A DNA stretch of 64,000 bases, from positions 1,178,001-1,242,000 of the forward strand of contig NC_013947.1 of assembly GCF_000024545.1 (NCBI RefSeq), written 5' to 3'. Below are positions 47,475 to 56,257 of this stretch, piece by piece. The position numbers and the translations under genes were made by a program. The notes below the pieces were generated by a model. That model did not search any database and was not told the origin of the DNA. It saw only the letters and a program-made list of their open reading frames with translations. The DNA is from Stackebrandtia nassauensis DSM 44728 (lineage in GTDB: Bacteria; Actinomycetota; Actinomycetes; Mycobacteriales; Micromonosporaceae). Each line of letters begins with the position of its first letter. Position 1 is the stretch's first letter.

Positions 47475-49487
47475 ATGTCTCAACTCCCCCCAACTACCGC
47501 GCGTAACGTTCCACCGGACGACTCCAGACGGACCGGTTACGGTGTCAGTGGGGCATCCATTGACGACAAACTCCGTTCACGTCTCATGTGGAATGCCGTG
47601 CTGCCGCCGCTGGTGATCACCCTGGCCGCGGCCGGCGCGTTCTGGTATCTGCTGTCGGCCCCTGCGCCCGTTACCACTTCGACACGGGTCTTGGTGCTGT
47701 GCGTCGCCGGGGTCATCGCCCTGATCGCGATCCTGTGGTCGGTGGCCCGAGCCTCCTCGGTCTCGTTCGAGGCCCACGGCGACCTGACCGAGATCCGCGC
47801 CATGATCCCGCGCGGTCCCGAGGACCTGCAGGCCGCCGTCGAACGCTGGCAGCGCGGCGAGCGGCCGCACCTGCCCGACCCGCCCTCCCACGACGCCGGT
47901 GAACTGCCGCTGTTGGCCTACGAGCTGGACCGGTTCCGCACCGAGGCCGTGGACGCGGTCGTGCGGGCCACCACCACCTCGGCGGTGAACGGGGCGCCCC
48001 CCGGCGGCGTCGACGTGCGCGTCGGCGTGTTCGTCAACCTGGCGCGGCGGCTCCAGTCCCTGGTGCACCGCGAGATCCAGCTCCTGGACGACCTGGAGGC
48101 CCAGGTCGAGGACCCCGACCTCCTCAAGGGACTGTTCGCGGTCGACCACCTCGCCACCCGGATCCGGCGCCACGCCGAGAACCTGGCCGTCCTGGGCGGC
48201 GCGGTCTCCAGCCGCCAGTGGAGCAAGCCGGTCAACATGTACGTCGTGCTGCGTTCGGCGGTCGCCGAGGTCGAGCAGTACGCCCGCGTCAAGCTGGTCC
48301 GCCCCATCGAGGGCACCCTCAAGGGCCACGCGGTCGCCGACGTCATCCACCTGGTCGCCGAGCTGGTCGAGAACGCCACCAGCTTCTCCAACCCCAACAC
48401 CCAGGTCCTGCTGCGGGCCCAGCGCGTCACCGCGGGCATCGCCCTGGAGGTCGAGGACCGCGGGCTGGGCATGCCGCGCGAGGACCAGCACCGGCTCAAC
48501 AGCATGCTGTCCTCCCCGGACCAGGTCGACGTCGCCGAACTGCTCAACGACGGCCGCATCGGCCTGTTCGTCGTGTCCACCCTGGCCCGGCGCCACGGCG
48601 TCGCGGTGCAGTTGCAGACCAATATCTACGGCGGTATCCAGGCGGTCATCGTGCTGCCGCACGACATGCTCGGCGATGCCGGGCAGCCGAAGCTGGAGCA
48701 GCAGCCCGCCCAGCAGCCGCAGCCGGAACCGCCCGCGCAGCTGGAACAGCGACAGGTGTCGGCACCGCCGATGCCGCCGCGCATCCCCGAGGAGGTCCCC
48801 AGCGCTCCGGCAGCCGCCCCGGCCCCGGCCGCGCCCACGGCCCCCTCGCCCGCCCCGGCTCCCACACCCGCTTCGACACCTCCGGTCGCGCCGACGAGCC
48901 CCGCCCCGGTTCCGAGCCTGTCGACCGAGCCGCCCCGCCCCACCCGCCGGCCGCTGCCCTACGCGGGCCGCAACACCGGCGCGGGTGGCGCGGCGAGCGT
49001 CTCGCCCGACCCGCGACCGACCTCCGAACGTCCGCCGTCACCGGCCATGACCTCCGCGACCGAGCCGGTGTCCCCGGCCGCCCTCGCCGAGTCGCCGGTG
49101 CGGCAGCGGCCGCCGTCCTCGCTGGACGATCCGTCGGCCGGATCAGGATTCGTGTCGGTTGGTGGGCCGCCACGGTTGTTCGAACCAGGCAATCCCAACG
49201 AAACCACCGGGGTGATTCACATGGGACCGATTCCGCCCGAGGAGGAGTCCACGCCGGACTCCGCCGGTGCGGCGCCCGACGCCGACCGCAAACCGGACGA
49301 CCGGCCCCGACTGCCACAGCGACGCCGGCAGACTCACCTGGTACCAGAACTTCGCGAGGTCGCCGCGCCACGCAACGAGCAACTATCCGAGCACGACCCG
49401 GGCCTGATGATGGCCTTCCAGAAGGGCGTCAATCGCGCCGCACCCGAGGCAGAGGACGCCGACGGCCGCTTCGACGGCGCTAGTTAA
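47475..49487 (+). CDS. cvnA: Conservon sensor kinase-like protein (CvnA)
   Basis: It is the first gene of a four-gene conservon. The ~670-residue product has two membrane helices in the first 100 residues, a long cytoplasmic helical region with the family block VFVNLARRLQSLVHREIQLLDDLEAQVEDPDLLKGLF, and a HATPase_c domain (ELVENATSFSNPN, VEDRGLGM, GIGLFVV-like). It ends in a ~200-residue Pro/Ala-rich disordered tail. CvnA lacks a phosphorelay His in the normal position and signals to the B-D proteins. ATG 47475 is preferred, with AAGGA upstream; ATG 47457 is also in frame. Confidence 0.85.
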   Translation: MSQLPPTTARNVPPDDSRRTGYGVSGASIDDKLRSRLMWNAVLPPLVITLAAAGAFWYLLSAPAPVTTSTRVLVLCVAGVIALIAILWSVARASSVSFEAHGDLTEIRAMIPRGPEDLQAAVERWQRGERPHLPDPPSHDAGELPLLAYELDRFRTEAVDAVVRATTTSAVNGAPPGGVDVRVGVFVNLARRLQSLVHREIQLLDDLEAQVEDPDLLKGLFAVDHLATRIRRHAENLAVLGGAVSSRQWSKPVNMYVVLRSAVAEVEQYARVKLVRPIEGTLKGHAVADVIHLVAELVENATSFSNPNTQVLLRAQRVTAGIALEVEDRGLGMPREDQHRLNSMLSSPDQVDVAELLNDGRIGLFVVSTLARRHGVAVQLQTNIYGGIQAVIVLPHDMLGDAGQPKLEQQPAQQPQPEPPAQLEQRQVSAPPMPPRIPEEVPSAPAAAPAPAAPTAPSPAPAPTPASTPPVAPTSPAPVPSLSTEPPRPTRRPLPYAGRNTGAGGAASVSPDPRPTSERPPSPAMTSATEPVSPAALAESPVRQRPPSSLDDPSAGSGFVSVGGPPRLFEPGNPNETTGVIHMGPIPPEEESTPDSAGAAPDADRKPDDRPRLPQRRRQTHLVPELREVAAPRNEQLSEHDPGLMMAFQKGVNRAAPEAEDADGRFDGAS

Positions 49488-49520
49488 CCGAGCATTTCGA
49501 TGAAGGAGAGTTCATCCACG

Positions 49521-49955
49521 ATGTTGAATAATGCGCCCGCCGGGCAGCCTTCTGACCTGACCTGGCTATTGACCAGCCTGATCGAACGGGTGCCGCACAC
49601 CAACAGCGCCCTGTTGCTGTCGTCCGACGGCCTCAAGAAGGCCTTCCACGGTTTGAGCGCCGACCAGGCCGACCACCTGGCGGCCATCGCCTCGGGGCTG
49701 TTCTCGCTGGCCCGCAGTGCCGGCAGCCGGTTCGGCGACAGTGGATCGGTGCGGCAGGTGGTCGCCGAACTCGACCAGACCCTGTTGTTCGTCTCGGCCG
49801 CGGGATCCGGCGCCGTCCTGGCGGTGCTGGCCTCGCGCGACGCCGACGCCGGTGTGCTCGGCTACGAGATGGTGCAACTGGTCAAGAGTGTCCGGCCCTA
49901 CCTCGCCACCCCGGCCCGGCACGCGGTGGCGACCCCGGGTGACGCGGTGCGGTGA
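49521..49955 (+). CDS. cvnB: Conservon roadblock/LC7 protein (CvnB)
   Basis: A 144-residue roadblock/LC7 domain protein (LTWLLTSLIERVPHTNSALLLSSDGL onward; AAGSGAVLAVLASRDADAGVLGYEM at the end), the GAP-like partner of the CvnD G protein. ATG 49521 has AAGGAGAG at a usual distance; ATG 49500 would place the ribosome site inside the frame. The stop overlaps cvnC (GTGA). Confidence 0.87.
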   Translation: MLNNAPAGQPSDLTWLLTSLIERVPHTNSALLLSSDGLKKAFHGLSADQADHLAAIASGLFSLARSAGSRFGDSGSVRQVVAELDQTLLFVSAAGSGAVLAVLASRDADAGVLGYEMVQLVKSVRPYLATPARHAVATPGDAVR

Positions 49956-50332
49956 CGACCATGGCCGTGATTCCCGAGGGACCGCTACTCGACGATGCCG
50001 CGGGTCGACTGGTTCGCCCGTACACCGTCAGCGGCGGGCGAACTCGGCCAACCTCGAAACTGGACCTGTTGTCCATGGTGAAGTCCACCGGCCGGGTCAA
50101 GCACACCCAGCTCGGCATCGACCACGCCGAAGCCCTGGGACTGTGCAGCGATCCGATCTCCGTCGCCGAGGTGTCCGCCCACCTGCGGCTGCCCGCGACG
50201 GTGACCAAGGTTCTGTTGTCCGACCTCGTCGACTGCGGAGCCGTTACCGCCGGGGAACCCGGACCTGCCGCCGACCCGAATGACGTACCCCTACTGGAGG
50301 CAGTGCTCAATGGCCTACAACGACGACTCTGA
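49952..50332 (+). CDS. cvnC: Conservon DUF742 protein (CvnC)
   Basis: A 126-residue DUF742 protein. GRLVRPYTVSGGRT and the winged-helix-like SVAEVSAHLRLPATVTKVLLSDLV match the family. It bridges kinase-like and G-protein components in conservons. GTG 49952 overlaps the cvnB stop (GTGA), and its own 3' end overlaps the cvnD start by 23 bases. Confidence 0.87.
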   Translation: MTTMAVIPEGPLLDDAAGRLVRPYTVSGGRTRPTSKLDLLSMVKSTGRVKHTQLGIDHAEALGLCSDPISVAEVSAHLRLPATVTKVLLSDLVDCGAVTAGEPGPAADPNDVPLLEAVLNGLQRRL

Positions 50333-50909
50333 GGCGCAATTCCCCGCCGCGATCAAATTCCTGATCGCGGGCGGATTCGGAGTTGGCAAGACAACCTTTG
50401 TCGGTGCGGTGAGCGAGATCGAACCGCTCAGCACCGAGGAGCTCATCACCTCGGCGAGTATCGGCACCGACAGCCTCGACGGCGTTGACGCGAAGTCCAC
50501 CACCACGGTGGCCATGGACTTCGGACGCATCACACTGGACCCCGAACGGGTGCTGTACCTGTTCGGAACTCCGGGCCAGGACCGGTTCTGGTTCATGTGG
50601 GACGAGCTTTCCGACGGCGCCCTCGGCGCGGTCGTCCTGGCCGACACCCGTCGGCTGGAGGACTGTTTCCCCGCCGTCGACTTCTTCGAACGCCGCGACA
50701 TCAACTTCATCGTCGCGGTCAACGAGTTCGACGGTGCCTACCGCTACGACACCGACGAGGTCCGTACCGCCCTGGATCTCAAGCCGCACATCCCGGTCGT
50801 CCACTGTGATGCGAGGGATTCCCATTCCGCGACTTCGGTTCTGGTGGCGTTCCTGCGACACCTGCTGCTCACGGCGACCTCCCGCCCCGGTAGCATCGTT
50901 CCCTCATAA
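50310..50909 (+). CDS. cvnD: Conservon small GTPase-like protein (CvnD)
   Basis: A 199-residue MglA-like ATP/GTP-binding protein. GGFGVGKTTFVGAV is the P-loop, FGTPGQDRFWFMWDEL the switch II DTxGQ equivalent (here TPGQ), and VNEFDG the NKxD-like guanine-binding motif. With CvnA-C it forms the membrane-associated signalling complex. ATG 50310 follows GGAGG, so it begins inside the 3' end of cvnC. Confidence 0.88.
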   Translation: MAYNDDSEAQFPAAIKFLIAGGFGVGKTTFVGAVSEIEPLSTEELITSASIGTDSLDGVDAKSTTTVAMDFGRITLDPERVLYLFGTPGQDRFWFMWDELSDGALGAVVLADTRRLEDCFPAVDFFERRDINFIVAVNEFDGAYRYDTDEVRTALDLKPHIPVVHCDARDSHSATSVLVAFLRHLLLTATSRPGSIVPS

Positions 50910-50920
50910 GGAGACTTTCC

Positions 50921-51502
50921 GTGACCCTCATGGCTTTCGAAGCGACGAGTCGCCTGATAACGGCGCCTCCAGACCCCCACGGACGCGAACGCGCCATGCG
51001 CCTGCGTCAGCTCGGTGTTGGCTTGGGCCAACGGGAAGACCCGCGATTCGACGAGTTCGCCCGTCGGCTCGCCCAGATCGCGGGCGCCCCGATCGGCGGT
51101 GTGAACTTCATCGACGAGACCCAGCAGTACTTCGCGGGCATGTACGCGCCCACCGGCGATCCGGACAACGCGGCCGCCGCGCCGCTGCGGCCCGAGGACC
51201 CCAGCCGCATCATGGACCGCGAACAGGGCTACTGCCCGCACGTGGTGGTGCGCGGCAAGGCCCTGGTGCTGGAGGACGTGTGTGACTACCCCCGGTTCGC
51301 CGGTGACCCCTCGGTCGACGACATGGGTGTCCGCTCGTACATGGCCGCGCCGCTGATCGACCGCACCGGAACGGTTCTGGGCACCGTGTGCGCCGCCGAC
51401 GTGGACATCCACCCGTGGGGACGCCGCGGCCTGGAGATCATCAAGACGATGGCCGCCGAGGTCGTCGACTACGTGCATCGCCGCGAGGGCCTGGTCCGCT
51501 GA
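50921..51502 (+). CDS. GAF-domain protein of the conservon operon
   Basis: A 193-residue protein that is essentially one GAF domain (ARRLAQIAGAPIGGVNFIDETQQYFAGM; then YCPHVVVRGKALVLEDVCDYPRF). It follows cvnD by 11 bases with AAGGAG upstream. Conservons often have a fifth cytochrome P450 or other gene; here a GAF sensor takes that place and may bind a small ligand and feed the complex. A Cys-His pair in GYCPHVV may bind heme or a flavin-like cofactor, but this is unproven. Confidence 0.8.
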   Translation: MTLMAFEATSRLITAPPDPHGRERAMRLRQLGVGLGQREDPRFDEFARRLAQIAGAPIGGVNFIDETQQYFAGMYAPTGDPDNAAAAPLRPEDPSRIMDREQGYCPHVVVRGKALVLEDVCDYPRFAGDPSVDDMGVRSYMAAPLIDRTGTVLGTVCAADVDIHPWGRRGLEIIKTMAAEVVDYVHRREGLVR

Positions 51503-51532
51503 CCCGTCCGTGATCCTCACTGGACGGTCAGC
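51498..51532. terminator. Hairpin between converging GAF and FAD-enzyme genes
   Basis: GCTGACC-C-GTCC (51498-51509) pairs with GGAC-GGTCAGC (51522-51532), with one bulged C. It spans the 3' ends of both converging genes and probably terminates both transcripts. Confidence 0.6.
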
Positions 51533-52710
51533 AGTTCGTACAGTCGCGGGGTGAGCAGTGCGCTCGGCCCCGCGATACCGGCCACCATGTCGAAGTAGAT
51601 CGAGGTCAGTTCGGGGTCGGACTGCACCGCGCGCAGCACGGCGAGCCGTTCGGCGTGCGGTGGTTCCAGTCTCGCGACGGTCAAAGTGGACTCGTATCCC
51701 GGGGTGAGGGCGCCGTCGCGTTCCCGCGCGTATCGTCTGAGCGCCTTGTCCAGCAGGTCGGGATCCTCCGTCAGCGGTTCGGCGATGTTGCGCACCAGAG
51801 CCTCGGCCTGGAAGAACGCGTCGCTGATGCCGCGCGCGGTGATGGAGTCCTTGTGGTGTCCGGCGTCGCCGACCAGCGCCCAGCCCGGCCCGGTGGCCTG
51901 CCGGATGAAGTTGCGCTGGTCCCCGGTGCCGCGCAGTCGTTCCAGTCTCTTCTTGCCCCGCAGGCGTTCGAACAGTTGCGGTGCGGTGTCCTTGACCCGG
52001 TCCAGGTGGGCGCGGCTCGCGTCGGCCCGCACCTGCCGGAAACACTGCTGCGGGAAGTACGTCAACACCAGGGTCGCGTCGTGGGTGGGCACGGCGGCCA
52101 CCCAGCTACCGGGCTGCTCGTACAGCTCCAGATCGGCGGGAACGTCGGCCCAGTACGAGTAGTAGGCGCAGGTCAGTTTGGGATCGGTGGCCGTGTACGG
52201 GGCCTTGATGAGCCGGGCGACCGACGAGCGCATGCCGTCGGCGCCGATCACCAGCCGGGCCCGCTCGGTGAACCGGCGGCCCTGGTGCACGCCCGACACC
52301 CCGGTGACCCGGCCGTCCTCGTCGCGCAGCAGCCCGGTGATCCGGCAGTTCTGCCGCAGCTCGGCCCCGGCCGCGACCGCGGCGTCCACCAGGATCGCGT
52401 CGAGGATGTGGCGCCGGGGCGAGTACGCGGCCCGGTGGCCGTCGACGCCCCGGGAACAGCCCTCCAGCCGGACGTCGGCCACCTCGTACACCGCCTTCTC
52501 CAGGGGCGGGCAACCGGTGTCGCGCAGCTTGTCCAGCAGACCCCAGCGGTCCAGGGCCGCCACCCCCGGCTGGTGGATGAGATGGGTCGACAGGGTGTCG
52601 GACGGGAACGCGGCCCGGTCCAGCAACAGCACCCGGTGACCGGCGCGCGCCAGCAACATGGCGGTGGGGGAGCCGGCACACCGAGCACCGACCACAATGG
52701 CGTCAAACAC
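51517..52710 (-). CDS. FAD-dependent oxidoreductase (monooxygenase/halogenase-like)
   Basis: A 397-residue flavoprotein. The N-terminal FAD-binding GxGxxG is IVVGARCAGSPTAMLLA, and ALVGDAGHHKDSITARGISDAF is the conserved GD motif contacting the ribityl chain. The fold is that of PHBH-type monooxygenases, near geranylgeranyl-reductase-like and halogenase-like groups. It lacks the WxWxIP halogenase motif, so hydroxylation or oxidation is the safer call. It lies 47 bases after the adenylation gene and is probably the last step of the same minus-strand biosynthetic operon. Confidence 0.8.
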   Translation of the reverse strand: MFDAIVVGARCAGSPTAMLLARAGHRVLLLDRAAFPSDTLSTHLIHQPGVAALDRWGLLDKLRDTGCPPLEKAVYEVADVRLEGCSRGVDGHRAAYSPRRHILDAILVDAAVAAGAELRQNCRITGLLRDEDGRVTGVSGVHQGRRFTERARLVIGADGMRSSVARLIKAPYTATDPKLTCAYYSYWADVPADLELYEQPGSWVAAVPTHDATLVLTYFPQQCFRQVRADASRAHLDRVKDTAPQLFERLRGKKRLERLRGTGDQRNFIRQATGPGWALVGDAGHHKDSITARGISDAFFQAEALVRNIAEPLTEDPDLLDKALRRYARERDGALTPGYESTLTVARLEPPHAERLAVLRAVQSDPELTSIYFDMVAGIAGPSALLTPRLYELLTVQ

Positions 52711-52757
52711 GGCAATGCCTCACTACTGGAAAACGGATTGAGCGGCGAGGCCGCCGG

Positions 52758-54248
52758 TCAGGTGGCGTACCCGAGCTGGTCGAGCAGCGCACGCCGGTCA
52801 ATCTTTCCGTTGGTGTTGAGCGGCAGCTGATCCAACGCGGCGATCCGGCGCGGCAGCATGTACGCCGGCAGCCGGTCCCGGAGCGTGTTGTACAGCTCCT
52901 CCGGGACGCAGTCGCTGCCGCACACCGCGGCGGTCAGCTCCGGATCGCCACCGCTGGAGGGAACCGCCAGCACGGTGGCGTCGCGGACGCCGGGCAGCCG
53001 CCGCAGCTCCGCCTCGATCTCGCCGGGTTCGATCCGGTGGCCGTGGATCTTGACCTGGTGGTCCGACCGTCCCAGGTAGACCAGGTACCCGTCCTGCTGG
53101 GCGACCCGGTCGCCGGTGCGGTACCAGTCGGCCTCACCGCCGCCGCCGGGCAGGAAGGCGCCCGCGTCGTCGCCGGGATCCAGGTAGCCGCCGAACCGTT
53201 GCGGCCCACGCACACACAGCTCGCCGGTGTCGGCCGTCGCGCCGCTCTCGTCCACCACCCGCAGCTCCAGTCTCGGCAACCGGGAGCCGATCGGGGCGAT
53301 GCCGTTGGAGGTGACGGGCCAGTCGACGGGGTCGGCCGGCAACCGGAAGGCGGTGCTGGCGATGGTCAGCTCGGTCGGTCCGTACAGGACCTCCAGCCTG
53401 CTGTTGGGCGCGGCCTGCCGCCACTGTCTGGCAGCGGCCAGCGGAACCGCCTCGCCGCCGAACAGGCTCCACCGCAGCGTCGGCATGCAGCCCGGCGTCA
53501 GCGTCTCCAGCTTCGCGGCGAAGGAGATCAGCGACGGGACCGAGAACCAGTGTGTGAGTTCGAGATTGTTGACCGCCATCACCGGCGACAGCAGTTGGCT
53601 GCGGCTGGGCACCACCAGGGTGCCGCCCCGCGACCAGGTGACGAACAGGTCGTGCACCGAACCGTCGAAGGTCAACTCGAAGTTCCCCGACACCCGGCTG
53701 CCCGGCCCGATCTCGTAGCGTGCCGCGATCTGCTCCAGATAGGAGCTGATGTTGCGGTGGCTGATCGGCACGCCCTTGGCGGCCCCGGTCGATCCGGAGG
53801 TGAAGATGATGTACGCGACGTCCTCCGGATCGGGCTCCCGATACGGTGGCGCGGCGGCGGAGTCGACGTCCTCGGCCGAGACCACCGGCACCCCGGGGTC
53901 GGTACCGGCGCCCCCGGGATCGGTGACCACCAGGTCGAGTTCGGCGGCCTTGGCGATGTCACGCACCCGAGCGTTCGGGTGGTCCGGGCTCAACGGCACC
54001 ACGGCCGCGCCCGTCCACAGGATGCCCAGGTACCCGGCGTAGGTGCCCAGCGAACGGCTCGCCAGCAGTCCGACCCGGCGCGGCGCTCGGCCGTCGTTGG
54101 CCGCGATCAGCCGCGCCGCGAGTCGTCGCGCCCGTTCGCGCAGTTGTCGATAGGTCAACCGCATGCCGCCCACCTCGAGGGCGGGACTGTCGCCGAAGGT
54201 CTCGGCGGAGCGGTCGAACCAGGCGTACATGGTTCGAGGCTCATTCAT
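52758..54248 (-). CDS. Stand-alone NRPS-type adenylation enzyme
   Basis: A 496-residue adenylate-forming enzyme with no carrier domain. Motifs: IIFTSGSTGAAKGVP (A3), YGPTE (A5), DWYRTGDR (A7), YLGRSDHQVKIHGHRIEPGEIE (A8) and NTNGKIDRR with the catalytic Lys (A10). Asp195 in TFDGSVHD matches the Asp235 that binds the alpha-amine of amino acids in GrsA, so an amino acid is the likely substrate. The following pocket residues (Gly196, His199) do not match a common code I can name. It starts by ATG 54248 overlapping the ketosynthase-ACP stop by eight bases, so it is made in equal amounts with it. It must load a carrier in trans. Confidence 0.85.
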   Translation of the reverse strand: MNEPRTMYAWFDRSAETFGDSPALEVGGMRLTYRQLRERARRLAARLIAANDGRAPRRVGLLASRSLGTYAGYLGILWTGAAVVPLSPDHPNARVRDIAKAAELDLVVTDPGGAGTDPGVPVVSAEDVDSAAAPPYREPDPEDVAYIIFTSGSTGAAKGVPISHRNISSYLEQIAARYEIGPGSRVSGNFELTFDGSVHDLFVTWSRGGTLVVPSRSQLLSPVMAVNNLELTHWFSVPSLISFAAKLETLTPGCMPTLRWSLFGGEAVPLAAARQWRQAAPNSRLEVLYGPTELTIASTAFRLPADPVDWPVTSNGIAPIGSRLPRLELRVVDESGATADTGELCVRGPQRFGGYLDPGDDAGAFLPGGGGEADWYRTGDRVAQQDGYLVYLGRSDHQVKIHGHRIEPGEIEAELRRLPGVRDATVLAVPSSGGDPELTAAVCGSDCVPEELYNTLRDRLPAYMLPRRIAALDQLPLNTNGKIDRRALLDQLGYAT

Positions 54249-56253
54249 GACGGGCGGCCGCCTCCAGCTCCCGGGTCCACTGGCGCAGTTCGCCCACGGT
54301 GTGCACCTTGTCGAGCTTCTCGGGGTCGACGTCGAGGCCGGTCTTCTTCTGCAGCTCGACCATCAGCTTCAGCTTCGCCAGCGAGTCGATGCCGATGTCG
54401 GCCAGTCGGGACTCCGACTGGAACTCGGTGCGCGCGTGCTGGTGCAGGATCTGGTCGGTCAGTTCCGCGTCGGCGGCGGCCTCGTCCTCGGCGCGGCCGG
54501 GCCAGTAACCGCGGGTCTGCCACCGATAGGTCGGCAGCGGGACGTAGCGGCACTCGTCGCCGAACACCACGTCCCAGTTGACCCGCTGTCCATTGCGGAA
54601 CCGGTTGGCGATCACGGCCAGCGCCGGGTTGGCGGCCGGGGTGTCGGGGTCCTCGAGGGCCGTCACCAGTTCCTCGTGCGTGCCGCCCATGACGACCAGC
54701 CGGTGTTCCAGGTGCTGGCGGCGGGTGGCGGCGCTGTAGCAGATGTCGCGTGCCGTGTGCTCGCCGCCGGGACCGTCGGGACCCAGGTATTCGAGGTACG
54801 CCAGCCGCAGTGCCTCAAGGGCTTCGGGGGATCGCGCCGACAGCACCAGCAGGTACTGGGCGCCGTCGTCCTCGGCGGGTTGCTGGGCGCGGCCGGGGAA
54901 GTGGCGCAGCATCCGGCTCAGCCCGGTCGGCTGTCGCCCGGACACCGGGTCGGCCTGCCGCAGCACCACGTGCGCGTTGAGCGCCGAGGCGCCCTGTCCC
55001 GAGACTCCCGCCAACAGTGGACGGTCGATGTCGGGCAGGTCGCGAAGCTTGTCGGGGATCTCGATGGGGAGTTCGTCCCAGTCGAGGTCGCGGCGCGGGG
55101 TGTCGGCATGCAGACTGGCCGGCACCTGCGCGTGCTCGAGTGACAGCACCGTCTTGACCAGGCCGACGAGTCCGCCCGCCGCCTCGGCATGGCCCACATT
55201 GGATTTGACCGACCCGACCAGCAGTCGCCGGTCCGGGCTGCGGCCCTCGCCCAGGACCTGGGCCAGTGCGGTCAGCTCCAGCGGATCCAGCTGCGGCGAA
55301 CCGCTGCCGTGCGCCTCGATGAAGTCTACTTCGGACGGCTTGACTCCGGCATCCTCGTAGGCCCAGCGCAGGATGTCCAGCTGCCCCTCCAGCGACGGGT
55401 TGAGGATCGTGTCGCTGGTGTGGCCGTCGTTGCCGACCGCGCTTCCCGCGATGACCGCGCGGATCCGGTCGCCGTCGGCCACGGCGGCGGCCAGCGGTTT
55501 GAGGGCCACCACGACCACGGCGTCGCTGGGCGCGTGCCCGTCGGCGGCGGCGTCGCCGAACTTGCTGCGGCCGTCGGCCGACAGCGTCCCCACCTGCGAC
55601 ATCAGGACGCCCTCGTCGGGGCGCAGCGTCAGGTTGACCCCGGCGGCCAGCGCGAACGGGCACTCGCCCGCCCGTAGGCTCAGCACCGCTTGGTGCACGG
55701 CCACCAGGGAGGAGGAGCAGGCGGTGTCCACCAGCATGCTTGGTCCGCGCAGGTCGAAGTAGTGCGACAGTCGCGCGGGGATGACGGAGCGGACGTTGTT
55801 GAACTGTCCGGCGGTCACCGCGTCCAGGCCCTGTCGGAACACACTCTCCAGGAAGTCGGCGCGGCCGTTGCCCACGAACACTCCGGTTCGACTGCCCGCC
55901 AGCTGATCCGGGGGTTGCCCGGCGTCCTCGAGCGCCTCCCATGCCGTCATCATCAGCAACCGCTGCTGTGGGTCCAGCTCCGCCGCCTCGGAGGTGGACA
56001 TGCCGAAGAACTTCGCGTCGAAGGCGGTCATGTCCGTCAGGTAACCGGCGCGACGGGAGACCAGCTTGCCGGGCGCCGGCTCCTCGGAGTAGACCGCGTC
56101 CACGTCGTAGCGGTCCGGTGGGGTCTCGCCGGTGGCGTCGACCTCGTCGCAGAGCAGTGTCCACAACTCATCAGGTGTGGCGGCTCCGGGGACCCGGCAG
56201 GACATCCCCACGACTGCCACCGGCTGCTGCGGACCTGTTGTCCACTTGCTCAT
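54241..56253 (-). CDS. Ketosynthase-ACP polyketide synthase lacking an acyltransferase domain
   Basis: A 670-residue protein. A complete ketosynthase fills residues 10-435 with DTACSSS (Cys179), EAHGSGSP (His315) and KSNVGHAEAAGG (His355). Residues ~465-545 are the usual KS-to-AT linker (LLVLSARSPEALEAL). Next the sequence jumps straight to the post-AT linker (VPLPTYRWQTRGYW, 571-584), then an ACP at 595-670 with the phosphopantetheine Ser624 in GIDSL. The ~300-residue AT domain is absent, as if excised cleanly. The extender or starter must therefore be loaded in trans, possibly by the adenylation enzyme encoded next. ATG 56253 follows GGGAGAG. Confidence 0.85.
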   Translation of the reverse strand: MSKWTTGPQQPVAVVGMSCRVPGAATPDELWTLLCDEVDATGETPPDRYDVDAVYSEEPAPGKLVSRRAGYLTDMTAFDAKFFGMSTSEAAELDPQQRLLMMTAWEALEDAGQPPDQLAGSRTGVFVGNGRADFLESVFRQGLDAVTAGQFNNVRSVIPARLSHYFDLRGPSMLVDTACSSSLVAVHQAVLSLRAGECPFALAAGVNLTLRPDEGVLMSQVGTLSADGRSKFGDAAADGHAPSDAVVVVALKPLAAAVADGDRIRAVIAGSAVGNDGHTSDTILNPSLEGQLDILRWAYEDAGVKPSEVDFIEAHGSGSPQLDPLELTALAQVLGEGRSPDRRLLVGSVKSNVGHAEAAGGLVGLVKTVLSLEHAQVPASLHADTPRRDLDWDELPIEIPDKLRDLPDIDRPLLAGVSGQGASALNAHVVLRQADPVSGRQPTGLSRMLRHFPGRAQQPAEDDGAQYLLVLSARSPEALEALRLAYLEYLGPDGPGGEHTARDICYSAATRRQHLEHRLVVMGGTHEELVTALEDPDTPAANPALAVIANRFRNGQRVNWDVVFGDECRYVPLPTYRWQTRGYWPGRAEDEAAADAELTDQILHQHARTEFQSESRLADIGIDSLAKLKLMVELQKKTGLDVDPEKLDKVHTVGELRQWTRELEAAARHE

Positions 56254-56257
56254 CACA

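Noticed and set aside
51517-52710. FAD enzyme considered as a tryptophan-type halogenase
   Set aside because: The WxWxIP motif is absent; kept as a general FAD oxidoreductase.
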